Part shown: positions 10,707 to 24,019 of the stretch, piece by piece
Numbering within the stretch: position 1 is the first letter of the stretch
Layout of the letters: each line of letters opens with the position of its first letter
NCBI RefSeq assembly: GCF_002878395.1
Contig: NC_061121.1
Coordinates: 15,714,753-15,778,752 of the forward strand
DNA from: Capsicum annuum
Taxonomy: Eukaryota > Streptophyta > Magnoliopsida > Solanales > Solanaceae
Direction: 5' to 3'
Length of the DNA: 64,000 nucleotides
Program-made: the position numbers and the translations under genes
Notes under the pieces: generated by a model
What the model was told of the DNA's origin: nothing
Databases searched by the model: none
What the model saw: only the letters and a program-made list of their open reading frames with translations

Positions 10707-13265
10707 TGTAACGTCCTGAGCTTGGTGCCCCAGATGCTACACGGTGCCAACAATCATAAAGGATCACTAGCTAACCCATGATTGGTACCTACTACAATAA
10801 CTGTACAATAATACTAAAATATGTAGAAACAATAGGCTGAAATGCCATAAGATTCAATACTGAATCACACTAAATATAACAATGTCTGAGTAAGGTAAGA
10901 AATACCCGAAATTGAAATAACATGCTATAGTGTGAAAGCCTATAACACAGAGCAGTCTGAATAAGGAGTTAACGGGATATGTCCCCAACTAACTCCAAAC
11001 TACTAAAATAATAAAATAATGAACTAATCAAATAATTATGTACTCAAACAATGAGGACTCACTACTGACTCTATCTACTGAGAGCTACTCTCGAGCTCGT
11101 GCATTTGGGCCTGTGGCATAAAACACCATAGCACAAAAGAAAAGTATGCGACAGTACATGATAATGTACTGGTATGCAGAGTAAGGTAGGCTGAATGCAA
11201 GTGTTCATCTGCATGAACTATAACTGACTAATAATATGAACATGATTGTGTGAGAATACATGCATGTGTACATATGACTAAAACTGAAACATGAGGCTTC
11301 TGAGTACAGAGTTTACTGATAACATGGATTATTAATAACTTATATAATGTTAAGTGAATGACTGTGTCTGACAGTCGTGGTTCTGATGGAACTAGCTGAG
11401 TTCCGTACTGAGCTGAGTGGCTGTGTCTGATAGTCCTAAAATCTAAAGACCTATCTGAGTTCTATTACTGGGACTAAGTAACTGTATTTGACTGTCCTAA
11501 TTTTGTAATTGAAACTATAGGAGAATTCATCTAATCAACATGTCCCTTTTTCTGAATAGATTTGGGGTTCTACCTATAACCCCAGTTAGAAGGGTGTCAA
11601 TACCGCACCACTGGAAAGGAAAAGATGTGAATGACCTTTATCTGGCAGTGTCCCCGTATGAGAATGGTGGGACCCTTATTTGTCAGTATTAATCCACCTC
11701 ATCAAACCTTAACTATCAATGTTGATGTCTCAACCTATACTGGCTACATAGTTCTAGAACGCAAGGATTTTTTCTAAGAATCACACCCTCTACTGGCAGT
11801 GTGTGTTCCCATCCTTGGGTTCACTCGGTGCTGAATTCTACTCCCATATGAATAGTCATTGAATTTATTATATTGAACTGACTAGACTGAGTTTACTGAG
11901 TTTTGTTGACTAATAGAATACTACAGACATCTATTAACATGATTAAGATTACTGTGATTATTGAGTACAGAGTAAGACTAAACTGATACTGGATTTATTG
12001 AGTTTTCCTAAGTCATGTAACTTACTGAATTCTACTGATCAGGGATTGAATGAGAGTATCCGGAAAACTAACACTAGCTCAACGCACACAGCTAAATTAT
12101 CGGGTACAAGTACCCCCAGGACTCAATAGCATTAAACTGACAATACATGACACTTTTTGACTCATGGCCACAGTAAATAATTCATAATTTAATCATTGGG
12201 GATTTTCATGAAGTATTTTCTTGTGATAAGATTACACACGAATAGGAAAGCATATAAATATGCCAATCTCATGAGCATTCTATCAAGCCATTACATTTCA
12301 TAATAATAACCTGGGAGTCATTTTGAACATAAGGGTAAAGCAAGGATTCATCAATTTGATCATAATTGAGTCCTAAGACATAATTCTTATTTTCATGGGC
12401 ATTTTATCAAACACATTTCATGCATAACCTTAGGCTTAGTCATAGACACTAAATCAATACATCATGGTTACTTTAATCAACCCAATTTCATAGTGTTCAA
12501 CCCACATTCTAACATAATTTCATGAAAAACACATAAAAATTCAAACTTGGGATTCGTACAACAGCATAAATATGATTATGATCAACTTACAACATAGAAA
12601 TCACAATTCATGAGTTTAAAGTTGGATTCTTGAGCTCCAAGGCTGAGAGGGATCCTTGGATGAAACACTTTACATACCTTAACTATTGATTTCGTAGAGA
12701 TTAGGATGAATTCTTGAGTTTTGCTTCTTGAACTAGATGAAGCTAGGGTTTGTTATTGAGTGGATTTTGTGAAAATAATGAATGATTTGGATATTTGGGG
12801 CTTTAATCTCATGATATGGAACCATTGGGTGAAGGGAAAATGACTTTTTTGCCCTGAAAAGGTTGGGTTTGGACTGTAAGAATTTGTCCTAGATAGACTA
12901 AGCAAGGAGCAACCCTGCCTAGTCCACCAGACTTAGCAGGGTGCCTCCTCTCCTGGCGCAACATGATATCTAGGGCAACGCGGGCGTATCACCTCAAGCT
13001 ACTAGTTTGGGAACCCAAACATGTCCTTATGCTATTTCAAAAATTTCAAAACTCACCCGAGATGTACTATTGACTTGCCCCATCATGAATCAACAAAAAA
13101 AAAATAACAAATGGAGGTTGGGAAGGTCATGAAATAATTCCTTGAAGTTCAGAGGCTTAAAATGAGACTAAGTGTTAAACACTTAGCTAAAAATTTTGTA
13201 AGTGTTGGGATCCCTTAAGGAGCTTTAAGGGATGAATTTAACTTAGAATTTCATGAGATCTTACA
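10707..13265 (-). repeat. T2 3' LTR
   Basis: 2559 bp, TG...CA ends (TGTAACG, TTACA). On the element strand, in order, it holds a GC-rich motif block (about 13000-12900), a donor-like AAG|GTATGT at 12678/12677, an AT-rich body, and tandem units with ACTGTGTCTGACAGTC-like dyads at about 11345-11515. It aligns along its full length with 18057-20638. Confidence 0.92.
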
Positions 13266-13305
13266 ATATCTCCCCTTGAGAATATTTGTCCTCAAATGAG
13301 ACTAA
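13266..13305 (-). other. T2 polypurine tract and stem-loop
   Basis: On the element strand, CATTTG-AGGA-CAAATA is followed by TTCTCAAGGGGAGATAT and then the LTR. The hairpin keeps five pairs although both halves differ from the CATTCG/CGAATG form. Confidence 0.75.
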
Positions 13306-13593
13306 CTGAGATAGGAGAAAAGATAAACTTAAGTACATGCAGGACATGAACAATCGAAATATGATTTCCATTAAGCTGAATCTTTATCATACTGAACATA
13401 CATATCTGATGCATGAATACTGACTCATGAATACATGACTGAAATTACAAATAAGCTAAGTTTTATCATACTGATCATGCATTTCTAATGTATGATTACA
13501 TGGATGGACTGACACATGAATACATGACTGATTATGCAATGGTAATTGATACCAAGTTTTGTAACTGAAATCTGAACATGAAATAGAATAAGC

Positions 13594-16500
13594 TTAAGGA
13601 AAGCTATTACCTTGGGATGAGTTTGGGTTTATGGAGAAGAGGTGAGCATACTTGGTCCGTATATCCTCTTCTGCTTCCCAAGTAGCTCCCTCAATGGACT
13701 GATTCTGCCAAAGAACTTTTACTAGAGGGATATCTTTATTCCTTAGTTTGTGAGTCTGATAGTCAAGGATTTCAACTGAAATATCTTCGAAAGAGAGGTT
13801 GTTCTGAATATCCATGCCCTCTATAGGGACTACAACTGTTGGCTCACCTACGCACTTCTTTATCAAGGAGACATGAAACACTGGATGGACTGAAGCTAGA
13901 TCCTTAGGCAATTCTAGCTCTTAAGCTACTTTGCCAAAGCGACTGAGAATTTTGAAGGGACCGATATATAAGGGACTGAGATTTCCCTTATTTCTGAACC
14001 TATTCACTACCTTTATGGGAGATATTTTCAAATAAGCATAATCACCAATCTCAAATGTAAAATCTTTTCTGCTTACATTTGTGTACGATTTCTGTCAGCT
14101 CGGAGTTATCTGGAGACTTTCTCTAATCTACTGAACTTTATCTAAGGTATCAAAAACAAAGTCAGGCACTACTATTATGGCCTCACCTATTTTGAACCAA
14201 CCGATTGGAGATCTACATCTCCTACCATAAAGAGCTTCAAATGTAGCCATCTGAATATTGGAATGATAGCTATTATTGTATGCAAATTCAATCAAACATA
14301 TCAACTACCCTTGAAATCAATTGCACACGCCTTTAGCATATCTTTCAAGGTCTGAATGGTCCTTTTTGATTTGACATCTATCTGAGGATGAAAGGCTGTA
14401 CTGAGATAAAATCGGGTACCAAGATCCTTTTGGAATGATTTCCAGAAGTGAGAGGTGAATTGGGTACCTCTATCTGAAATAATGGATAACAGAACACCAT
14501 GAGATCTGACCAAATCCTTGATATAGAGTTTGGCATAATCTTCAACTAAATAAGAGGTATAGACTGGAAAAAAATGAGTTGATTTGGTCATTTTGTCTAC
14601 AATGACCCACACTAAATTATGTTGGTGATGAGTATGGGGCAAACCCATCACAAAGTCCATGTTCACTTCTTCCCACTTCCAAGTAGGAATGATGAACTCC
14701 TACATGGACCCACTAGGCTTCTGATGCTCTACCTTAACCTACTGATATGTAAAGTACTTAGCCACAAACTCTGCAATATCCCTCTTCATCCCACTCTACC
14801 AATAGATCTCCTACATATCACGGTACATGTTAGTTCCCCTGGATAAATAGATTAGCGCACAAGAATTTGTTGCCTCAAGTCGTCTACACTTGGAACACAT
14901 AGATGACCCTAACAATGCAAGATACTATCTCTCCATAAGGAGAAAACCTCAACTTTCTGATCTCTAACTGACACTTTCAACTTAACAAGACAGGGATCTG
15001 TATTCTACTTTTCTTTCACCTCAGAAACTAGAGATAATTCTAAACTATTATAAGCCCACACACTACCCTTTGCTGAGTCGACTAAGTAGGCACCTAATCG
15101 GGAAAGCTGATGAACTTCCCAAGCTAACTTCTGCTTATCTTTCTCAATATGAGCAACACTACCCAAACCTACTCTGGATGTATCACAGTACACGACAAAC
15201 CCATCTAAACCATTTGGAAGAGTCAAAATTGGGGCTGAGGTGAGTTTAGTCTTCAACTCCTAAAAACTTTTCTCGTATGAATCTGACCACTGAAATTGAA
15301 CTTTCTTCTGAGTTAGTCTGGACATAGGGTATGCAATAGAAGAAAATCCTTCAAAAACCCAACGGTAATAGCCAGCCAAACCCAGAAACCTCCTAAAATC
15401 TAGTGGAGAGATAGGTCTGGGCTAGTTTCTCACTGCTTTGGTCTTTTAGGGATAAACTCCAATGCCATTACCAGAAATGACATGACTAAGTAATGATACT
15501 ACCTTAGCCAAAATTCGCACTTACTAATTTTGGCGAACAACTATGATTTCTGAGAGTCTGCAATAATATTTTGAGATGGTCTGCATAATCATGCTCACTA
15601 AGAGAGTAGACAAAGATGCCATCTATGAAGACTATGACCCAGTTCATCAAGTCTATAAAGGTTGCTGGGGCATTAGTAAGACCAAAGGACATGACTAAGA
15701 ATTTGAAGAGACCATAACGAGTCCTGAAAATTGTCTTCAGGATGTCACATTTTCTGACTCTAAGCCGATGATAGCCTAATTAGAGATCTATCTTAGAAAA
15801 ATAACTAGCACCCTGAAGTTGGTCAAATAGTCATCAATTCTAGGAAGTGGATACTTGTTCTTGACTGTGACCTTATTGAACATATGGTAATCTATACATA
15901 TTCTGAGAGAACTATTTTTTTTGTGCATGAATAAGAATGGTGCACCCCACGGAGAGATGCTGGGTCTGATGAATCCCTTATCTAGGAGATCCTTCAATTG
16001 TTCTTTAAAATCTCTAAGTTATGTTGGTACCATTCTGTATGGCAAAATAGATATGGGCTGAGTATCTAGAAGAAGGTCAATGCCAAAGTCTATTTCCCGT
16101 TCTGGAGGAATTCCTGGGAGATCTTCTGGAAAGACATCTAAATATTCATTCACTACTGGGACTAATTCAAGACTGGGAGTTTCAGAACTAGAGTCCTTAA
16201 CTCAAATAAGATAATAGATACATCCCTAAGATATCATTTTCCTTGACCTTAGGTAGGAAAGAAGCCGACCTCTGAATGCTGAAGTACCACCCCTCCACTC
16301 TAGGATAGGTTTATTTAGAAACTAAAATTAGACAATTCTATTTCTATAGTTGGCTGTGGAATAGCAGGAATGAAGACAATCCATGCCTAGAATGACATTA
16401 AAATTAGCCATCTCTTATTCGAATAAGTTTACTGAAGTGACTTTTTGAGATACTATAACCGAACAATTTTTGTATACCCATCGGGCTATGATAGTTTTAC

Positions 16501-17833
16501 CCACTAGGGTTGATATTGAGAAGGGCTCGGCTAGAATTTCAGGACTGACTCCGAAATCAACTGCTATATAAGGAGTAATAAAAGACAAGGAAGCTCCTAG
16601 ACCTAGCAAAGCAAAAACATGCAAGAGAAAGATTTGTAATGAACCAGTAACCACATCAGGGGAATTTTCCTAATCCTATCATGATTGAAGAACATAGAGT
16701 CTATTTGGGCATTGTCCACTGGTAGCACTGGAGGTGGCACCCTGCTGATTCGGGCGACCAGACTAAGCTGAGGAATGGTTATGCTGACCATGAAAACTGT
16801 CTAGGGAAAATATCTTATTTTGTGTCCTGGATTTCCATATCTGAAACAAGCATCCCTGCCAACTCTGCAAATACCTTTGTGGTTCTTACCATAAGTCTAA
16901 CACAGGGGATTGGCTCGAGCACTGCTAACACTACCTTGAGGTTTAGGGCCTGACGCCCTATCCCTATTGCCGTCTCTAAATTTCTGTATTGGAGCACTGG
17001 CTGAGGAAGGAGTTGGAAATGACGACTTTGGGAGAAACTGAGAATGATTCCCACCTTCTAATTTAGGCTAAGCAAAGTTGAAACTACCTGTCCTTGCTTT
17101 CTTATTCTACTTCTCTTTCTATTTAATCTTTTGCTCTTCTATCTGCTGAGTATGGATCATAAGCCTAGCTATGTCCATCTCACTAATCAACATAGAGGTC
17201 CTGTACTCTTTGAACATACTATCATTGACCCCAGAAACAAATATTCTCATCTAAGCCCAGCTGTCTTCCACTATATGAGGAGCATATCTATCTAATTAAG
17301 TAAACTTAAGGGAATACTCTTTCACTGTCATATTTCCCTACCTGAGGTTGATAAATTCTAACACCTTCACTTCTTTAAGCTCTAGGGGAAAGAATCTATC
17401 TAAGAATGCAGTGGAAAAATCCTTCCACTCAATGGGCCTAGAATCATCGGCCTTCTCTGCTTTCTACTGCTTGAACCATGTGTGAGCCATATCCTGCAAC
17501 TGATATGCAGCTAGTTCAGTACTCTCACTAGCAGTCACCCCATGATATCTATAACTTTTTGAACCTAATCAAGGAATTGCTAAGGGTCCTTTTTTGAATT
17601 AGCTCTGGTAAAATATGGAAGATTATTTAAGTGAAGTCATGAATCCTGGCTGCGGATGAATTGGCCACTGGGTTGGCTGGAATGACAACTGGTTATTCAT
17701 TCTAGGCAGAAACTGAATTATCAAGAGTGGTGAATACAGCTCTAAACTATACATGAGAAACGTGTTCGTCCAAGGGGCCTTCTTAGATTGGTTGAGGGGC
17801 TGATTGATTCCCGTTTCTTTTTTTGGAAGGCAT
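13594..17833 (-). pseudogene. T2 gag-pol polyprotein, broken
   Basis: The minus-strand start codon at 17833 begins MPSKKRNGN. The C-terminal open piece (13594-13911) ends SSQGNSFP with a stop. Domains in order: gag (17833 to about 17080), zinc knuckles (about 16900-16820, with Tyr for the second Cys in both), protease (about 16640-16415, LGLGASLSF with the catalytic Asp lost), RT (15997-15500), RNase H (about 15256), integrase core (14666-14301, MDFVMGLP and SDRGTQFTSHFWK) and chromodomain-like tail (VKVLWQNQ, ATWEAEEDI). RT lacks about ten residues between the LMN and VIVFID motifs and reads FIDG where the catalytic FIDD should be. Many stops. Ancestrally it copied the element RNA and integrated the cDNA. 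Confidence 0.9.
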
Positions 17834-18056
17834 GTTCTGTAAAAGAAAAAGAGAAAAGGATTAGATGGAGAGTTAAATTTGATCTCATTCTCACTGGCAT
17901 GACATGAATACTAAAAGAAGAGAAATTATACTTAAAACATCTCATAGACTTCTGTACATAAATGTGGCGCGCAATACACCCATGTACAAGCTCTACTAGA
18001 TATGGCTTTTATAACTTCCTAGGACACTGTCAAATCTTAGGCTCTGATACTTAGTT
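17834..18056 (-). other. T2 leader with primer site and acceptor-like site
   Basis: On the element strand the primer site TATCAGAGCC-type lies at 18052-18040, next to the LTR. Just before the gag start are CTAAT (branch-like A at 17861), a run of pyrimidines, and CAG ending at 17837. A splice acceptor is a reasonable reading. Confidence 0.7.
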
Positions 18057-20638
18057 TTTAAAGCCCTGAGCCTGGTGCCCCAGATGCTACACGGTGATAC
18101 AATCACTAAGGACCACTAGATAACCCATGACTGGTACCTACTATAATAACTATACAATAATACTGAAATATGTAGATATAATGGGCTGAAATGCTGTAAG
18201 GTTCAATACTAAATTATACTTAATAAAACAATATCTGTGTAAGGTATAGACGAACCCAAAACTTAAATAAACTATCTGAACATGATATAGTCTGAAAGCC
18301 TCTAACACTAAATTGTATGAATAAGGAGTTGATGAGATATGTCCCCAACTAACTCCAAACTACTAAAATAATAAAATAATAAACTAATAAAATAATCATG
18401 TCCTCAAACTATGAGGACTTACCACTGACTCTATCTACCAAAAGCTGAACTGCTAAGAGTGCTCTGGAGCTCATGCGTCTAAACCTATGGTGTAAAACAC
18501 CATAGCACAAAAGAAAAGTATGCATCAGTAATGACAGTGTACTGGTATGCAAAGTGAGATAGGTTGAATGTAAGTGTTCATATGCATGAGCTATAACTGA
18601 TTGATAACATGAATATGATTGTGTGAGAATACATGCATGAATATATATGACTGTAATAGGAACATAAGGATTCTGAGTACTAGTTTACTAATAACATGGA
18701 TTACTAATAACTGATATACTATTAACTGAATAACTGTGTCTGGCAGTCATAATTCTGATAAAACTACCTGAGTTCTGTACTGATCTAAGTGACTGTGTCT
18801 GACAGTCCTAAAATTTGAAGAACTACATGAGTTATATTACTGAGACTAAGTGACTGTATTTGACAGTCCTAATTTTGTAACTAAAACTGTGAGAGAATTC
18901 ATCTAACCGACATGCTTCTTTTTTTGAATAGATTTGGGGTACAACCTATAACCCCAGTTGGAAGGGTGTCAATACTTGCCACTAGTAAGGGAAAGCTGTG
19001 AGTGACCCTCATCTAGCAGTGTCCTTATATGACAATGGTTGGACCCTCATCTGTCAGTGTTAATCCACCTCATCAACCCTCAACTGTCAGTGTTGATATC
19101 TCAACCTATACTGGATACATAGTTCTGGAATAAAAAGATTGCTTCTAAGAATCACACCCTCTACTGACAGAGTGTGTTCCCATCCTTGGGTTCACTTGGT
19201 GTTGAATCCTACTCCCATCTGAATAGCAATGAAATAATTATACTAAACTGATTGGACTGAGTTCACTGAGTTCTGTTGACTGATGGAATACTACTGAGAT
19301 CTATTAACATGATTGAAATTACTGGGATTACTGAGTACTAAGTAAGACTAGACTGATATTAGATTAGATTTACTGAGTTTTCCTGAGTCATGTGACTAAC
19401 TGAATTCTACTGATCATGGATTGTTGGAGAGTATCTGTAAAACTGACACTCGCTCTAGGAACACAACTAAATTGTCAGGTACAAGTACCTCAGGACTCAA
19501 TAGCATGAAACTGATAAGACATGACACTTCTTGACTCACGACCAAAGTCAAATATTCATAATACAATCATTAGGGATTTTCATAAAGTATTTGCATGTCA
19601 TAAGCTTACACATGAATAGGAATGCATATAAACATGTCATAATTTCGTAAGTCTAATCTCATGTGCATTCCATCAAGCTATTACATTTCATAACAATAAC
19701 ATGGGAGTCATTTTGAACATAAGGGTAAAACATGGATTCATCAATTTGGTCACAATTGAGTCCTAAGGCATAATTCTTATTTTCATGGGCATTTTATCAA
19801 ACACATTTCATGCATAACTTTAGTCTTACGCATAGACACTAAATCAATACATTATGGTTACTTTATTCAACCCAAATTCATAGTTTTCAACCCACATGCT
19901 AGCATAATTTCATGCAAAACACATAAAGATTCAAACTTGGGATTCATATAGTAACATCAATATGATTAAGATCAACTTACAACATAGAAATCACAATTCA
20001 TAAGTTTAAAGTTGGATTCTTGAGCTCCAAGGATGAAAGGGATCCTTGGATAAAACACTTTACATACCTTAACTATTGATTCCATAGAGATTGAGATGAA
20101 TTCTTGAGTTTTTGTATTTGAAATAGATGAAGGTAGGCTTTGTTCTTGAATGGAATTTGTGAAAATAATGAATTATTTGGCTATTTGGGGCCTTAATCCT
20201 ATAATATGGAACCATTGGGTAAAGGGAAAATGACCCTTTTGATCTTAAAAGTTCGGGTTTGGACTGTAAGAATTTGGCCTTGCCGAACTAAGCAAGGCGC
20301 CACCCTGCCTAGTCTACCAGACTTAGTAGGGTGCAGCCCTACCTGGCATGACGTGATAGCCAGGGCAACGCAGGCTTATCGAGCCGAGCTACTGGTTTGG
20401 GAGCCCAAACATTCCCTTATTCTATTCCAAAAATTCTTAAACTCACCCGAGATGTACTATTGGCTTACCCCATCATGAATCAACAAAAAGTCATCAAATA
20501 GAGGTTAGGAAGGTTATGAAATAATTCCTCGATGTTCATAGGATTAAAATAAGACTAAGTGTTAAACACTTATAATTTTGTAAGTGTTGGGATCTCTTAA
20601 GGAGCTTTAAGGTCTGAATTTAATCGCAGGATCTTACA
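18057..20638 (-). repeat. T2 5' LTR
   Basis: 2582 bp. On the element strand it starts TGTAAGATCC at 20638 and ends at 18057, where TG/CA has decayed (window reads TTTAAAG against TGTAACG in the other copy). It has a GC-rich motif block at about 20400-20280, a donor-like AAG|GTATGT at 20068/20067, and TGACAGTC dyad repeats at about 18725-18900. Confidence 0.9.
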
Positions 20639-20643
20639 GGTGA
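20639..20643. other. T2 target-site duplication, right copy
   Basis: GGTGA, identical to 10702-10706. Confidence 0.9.
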
Positions 20644-21449
20644 ACTTTGGTGCCAAGATCCTTTTCGAAGGATTTCAAAATGTGAGCGGCGAACTGCGCA
20701 CCTCTATTTGAAATGATGTATAATGGAACTCCGTGCAATATGACCAACTCTCTAACATAGAGCTGGGCATAATCCTCGACTGAGTAAGAGGTATGGACTT
20801 GCAAGAAATGAATAGATTTGGTCATCCTTTCTATAATGACCAAAATCAAATCTTGCTGAAAATGAGTATGAGGTAAACCCATCATAAAATCCATGTTAAC
20901 TTCCTCCCTCTTCCATGTGGGCATACTAAACACCTACATGGAACCACTTGGCCTTTGGTTCTCAATATTTACCTGGTGACACGTAGATCACTTAGCCATA
21001 AATTTAAGTCATAGTCTTTCAAAAACTCCAACCACCTTCTCTGATGCAAGTTCAAGTATTTCTAAGAAAAAAACATACTGCAAGCTTTTATGGTCTGTGA
21101 ACACATCAACCTGCAACCCATACAAATAGTGCCTCCAAATCTTTATGGCAAACACAATAGTTGCTAAGTTAAGACCATGGGTAGGGTAATTCTTTTCATG
21201 GGTATTAAGCTGTCTAGAGGCATAGGCTATGCCTTATCTCTCCACATTAACACACACCCCAGACCAACTTTGGAAGCATCACAATACATAATGAACCCGT
21301 CTGAGCCACTGGTAAAGTCAACAACTGGGGTTGTAATGAGTCGAGTCTTCAACTCCAAAAAAATCTTTTCACAAGAATCTAATCACTAGAACTTGAATTT
21401 CTTTTGAATAAATATGTACATGGGGATACAATAAATCCTTCCATAATCT
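20644..21449 (-). pseudogene. K integrase core and RNase H remnant
   Basis: This continues K pol from 10706. The open piece 20634-20933 carries the integrase core: MDFMMGLPHTH with the first Asp, and ISNRGAQF, where the second catalytic Asp of SDRG is Asn. At about 21005 the sequence jumps from the integrase zinc-binding lead-in straight to RNase H. Compared with E1 (43740-44250), about 0.5 kb coding the H2C2 zinc module and the linker is missing. RNase H remnants run to 21449, where solo LTR S1 cuts the gene. Confidence 0.8.
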
Positions 21450-24019
21450 TGTAATACCCCAACTTTTCCTAGCTTGAATTCGTCCCTAGAATATTAAGAA
21501 ATAGATTTCAAAATGAATAATATTTATTCTATGTGGAATTTTTAAGATTTGGATTTTCCATGGTATGGAAAATTGACTAAGTTTTCGAATGATATAATAT
21601 TCACCTAAATCTGATAACTGGGTAGGAAGTTTGGGCTATTTTAAGCTTCAGTCATAAAACACCATGATTTAGGTACTTAGCACGTTGTGATGTGTAAAAT
21701 CATAATTGTCAATTTACAGTGAGACTCCATGATTGTGGCGCATCATAGAGAGGCCCAATTTCCCATTTGGAAATTTCTAGTGTCACTCCGCGATACTGGC
21801 GCATTACGCCAGTGGTTGAAGTGGCAAACATAGGGGCTTCGCGATAGTGGGGCATCGCGGAGGAAGTCCAATTCCCACTCGTTCTTTTTCCAGTGAGCCA
21901 CCGCAATTGTGGAGCATCGAGATGGCAACCCAGTTCGCAAAATTTTTGTTTTTCCCAGTTCTGACTTGAGTTTAAAAGGGGTATTTCGGTAAATCCCCAG
22001 GCCCCCAATCCATCCAAAACACAAGATTTAACATATTTCAAGGCATTGTATGCTTAGTTCATCCACTTTTTCTCAAAATAAAACCCTAAACCATCAAACC
22101 TTTCTATTTAAGAAATCAAAATCCTTCATAGATTCTTCAAGAAAGCTCCAAATTGAGGATTTCCAAAGCAAAATAATCAAGAACCCATCACCAAGGACTC
22201 AATAGGAATCTAAAATTCAATGTTTCTTCATCTAAACATCAATTAAGGTATGTGGGATTTGAAAAAGAATAATTCTTTCATCGTTGTGCCCAAAACTTGT
22301 TTTAAATTACAAATTTCTGAATTTTACATGATTTTTCATGATATTGAAGTTAGGGTTTATACCCATTAATGCTATTTACAAGTTTATGATGTTTCCAATG
22401 ATTTAGAATTTGAATTCCATGCTTATGTTCATATTTTCATGTATATGGCTGAAATTTCCAGATTTGAGTTGTTTTTACAAATGTTTACATCATTTAGCAT
22501 GATTATTATTATTATTATTTAACATGAGATTGATGCATGGGTTACCACCCTAAGATTGAATATTATTATTTTTAGAAAGATAATGCATTAAGCATCTTAT
22601 AAGCATATTATTTATAGATTTTCAGTAAAGATTTGATCTTTTGATCCTCGGTTAGCTATGGAATCCACTTTTTATATTATTACAGATTACAGAATTTAGA
22701 TCAGCTTGATTTAAAGATTTTTTCAGATAAATGCATAATTGGTTTAGATAAACCCTTATGCTAGTTTTATAGTGGATTTCCAAACAGAATAAGCGTAGCA
22801 AAAAAAATGGAGAAGTATTTAGCACCAAGCTAGGAGTGTGGGTTTAGAACATCCATCTTCCACATAACTACGCAAGCAACATAGGTGTAGATTATCAGAT
22901 TATTCCCACTTCTACATGGATGATAGATTTAGCTTATGATCGATTACATGGGTAGGTTATACCTACCCAGAAATAGTATGATACCTCTCCCCAATGTGAG
23001 GTTTCTTCCTTAGGAGGACGACATGTTGGACTCCATGTAGCTTGCATGGTTTATGTCGGTTAAGAGAACCTTCCTTACAGAACAGTCTTTAAAGTATTTT
23101 CCCTACAACTTAATATTAAAGATTTTCAGAACTGTTCTAAGGTAATTATCCCTATTATCTAAAGAAAAAGAATAGGAGTAATGTTTTTAGAAAATTATGT
23201 GTAAAGGCTCACAAGTTTTACTCAGATTATGCCTTAAAGAAAAGATAATAGTTACAGTTTTCAACTTTCAGAATTTCAGATTTAGTAGTAAGCCTTTATA
23301 TACTTAGATAGTATGATTTAAAAAGGGAGAATATCAATACAACTTTTAGAACTAAATGTTATGGCTCACAAGATTCATAAAGAGTGTTTTGCTTCTTATT
23401 GCTACATATTTCAGTATTTTTCAGATATTCCAGCTTACATGTCATTTACATTTAGCATGCATTATTTTATAAATAATGATTATGAGATAATGTTTTACTT
23501 ATGCATATCACTCCAATATACCCAGTACATCCTCAGTGTTCATCCACATATATGTCTATGTGCTATATTATCTTATAATGTAGGTACAGGTGCTTAGTAT
23601 CAACAGTGTTAGTAGTTCGAGCATCTCCATCTACATTAAACAATTGGTGAGTCGTCATAGTTTGGGGACTTATTCTATCTATTTAGATTCTACAGTTTAT
23701 CAATTTATGAGATTTAGCATTCATTTCAGACAGTTCGAGTTAGCTAGGGGTTTGTCCCAGTGACTCTCTAGTTATTAGCAGTAGAGGCTTGTAAGACTAA
23801 TAGCCTTGATACAGATTATTCAGTTTTGATGTTTTAGATGTTCCGTTAAGATTATTTTCAAATATTTTAGACATTTTCCACATTCAGTATGACTTGTATT
23901 CTCAATATTTCTATTATTATAAGATTTAGGATCAACAGTATGCAGGCAGGGTTAGCTTGAGGATACTTGTAGTCTTGAGCACAGTGTGATGTCTCGGGAT
24001 CAGATTTTGGGGTGTTACA
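21450..24019 (+). mobile_element. S1, plus-strand solo LTR
   Basis: 2570 bp beginning TGTAATACCCC and ending GGGGTGTTACA, with K pol on both sides and no interior or second LTR. It is homologous to the R1 LTR. Flanks AATCT and AAACC could be a decayed 5-bp target duplication. It carries a GC-rich block of repeated GCATCGCG-like motifs at 21715-21925, a donor-like AAG|GTATGT at 22247/22248, and AAACCCTAAACC in the predicted leader. Such elements arise by recombination between the two LTRs of one insertion. Confidence 0.85.

Larger units (their letters stand above)
10707..20638 (-). mobile_element. T2, complete minus-strand Tekay retrotransposon
   Basis: About 9.93 kb flanked by the 5-bp duplication GGTGA. 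It has two LTRs (10707-13265 and 18057-20638), a primer site (reverse complement at 18040-18052), a polypurine tract beside 13266, and a gag-pol pseudogene between them. It sits in the integrase gene of K in the same orientation. The two LTRs share structure throughout, including the GC-rich block and the TGACAGTC repeats, but differ at many scattered positions. It is therefore an old insertion. Confidence 0.92.

Noticed and set aside
21709..22041. Two overlapping minus-strand open frames in S1
   Set aside because: They result from the GC-rich repeat block, which lowers stop frequency. Not conserved in R1.
23361..23597. 78-codon frame in S1
   Set aside because: LTR body with no domain and no equivalent in other copies.
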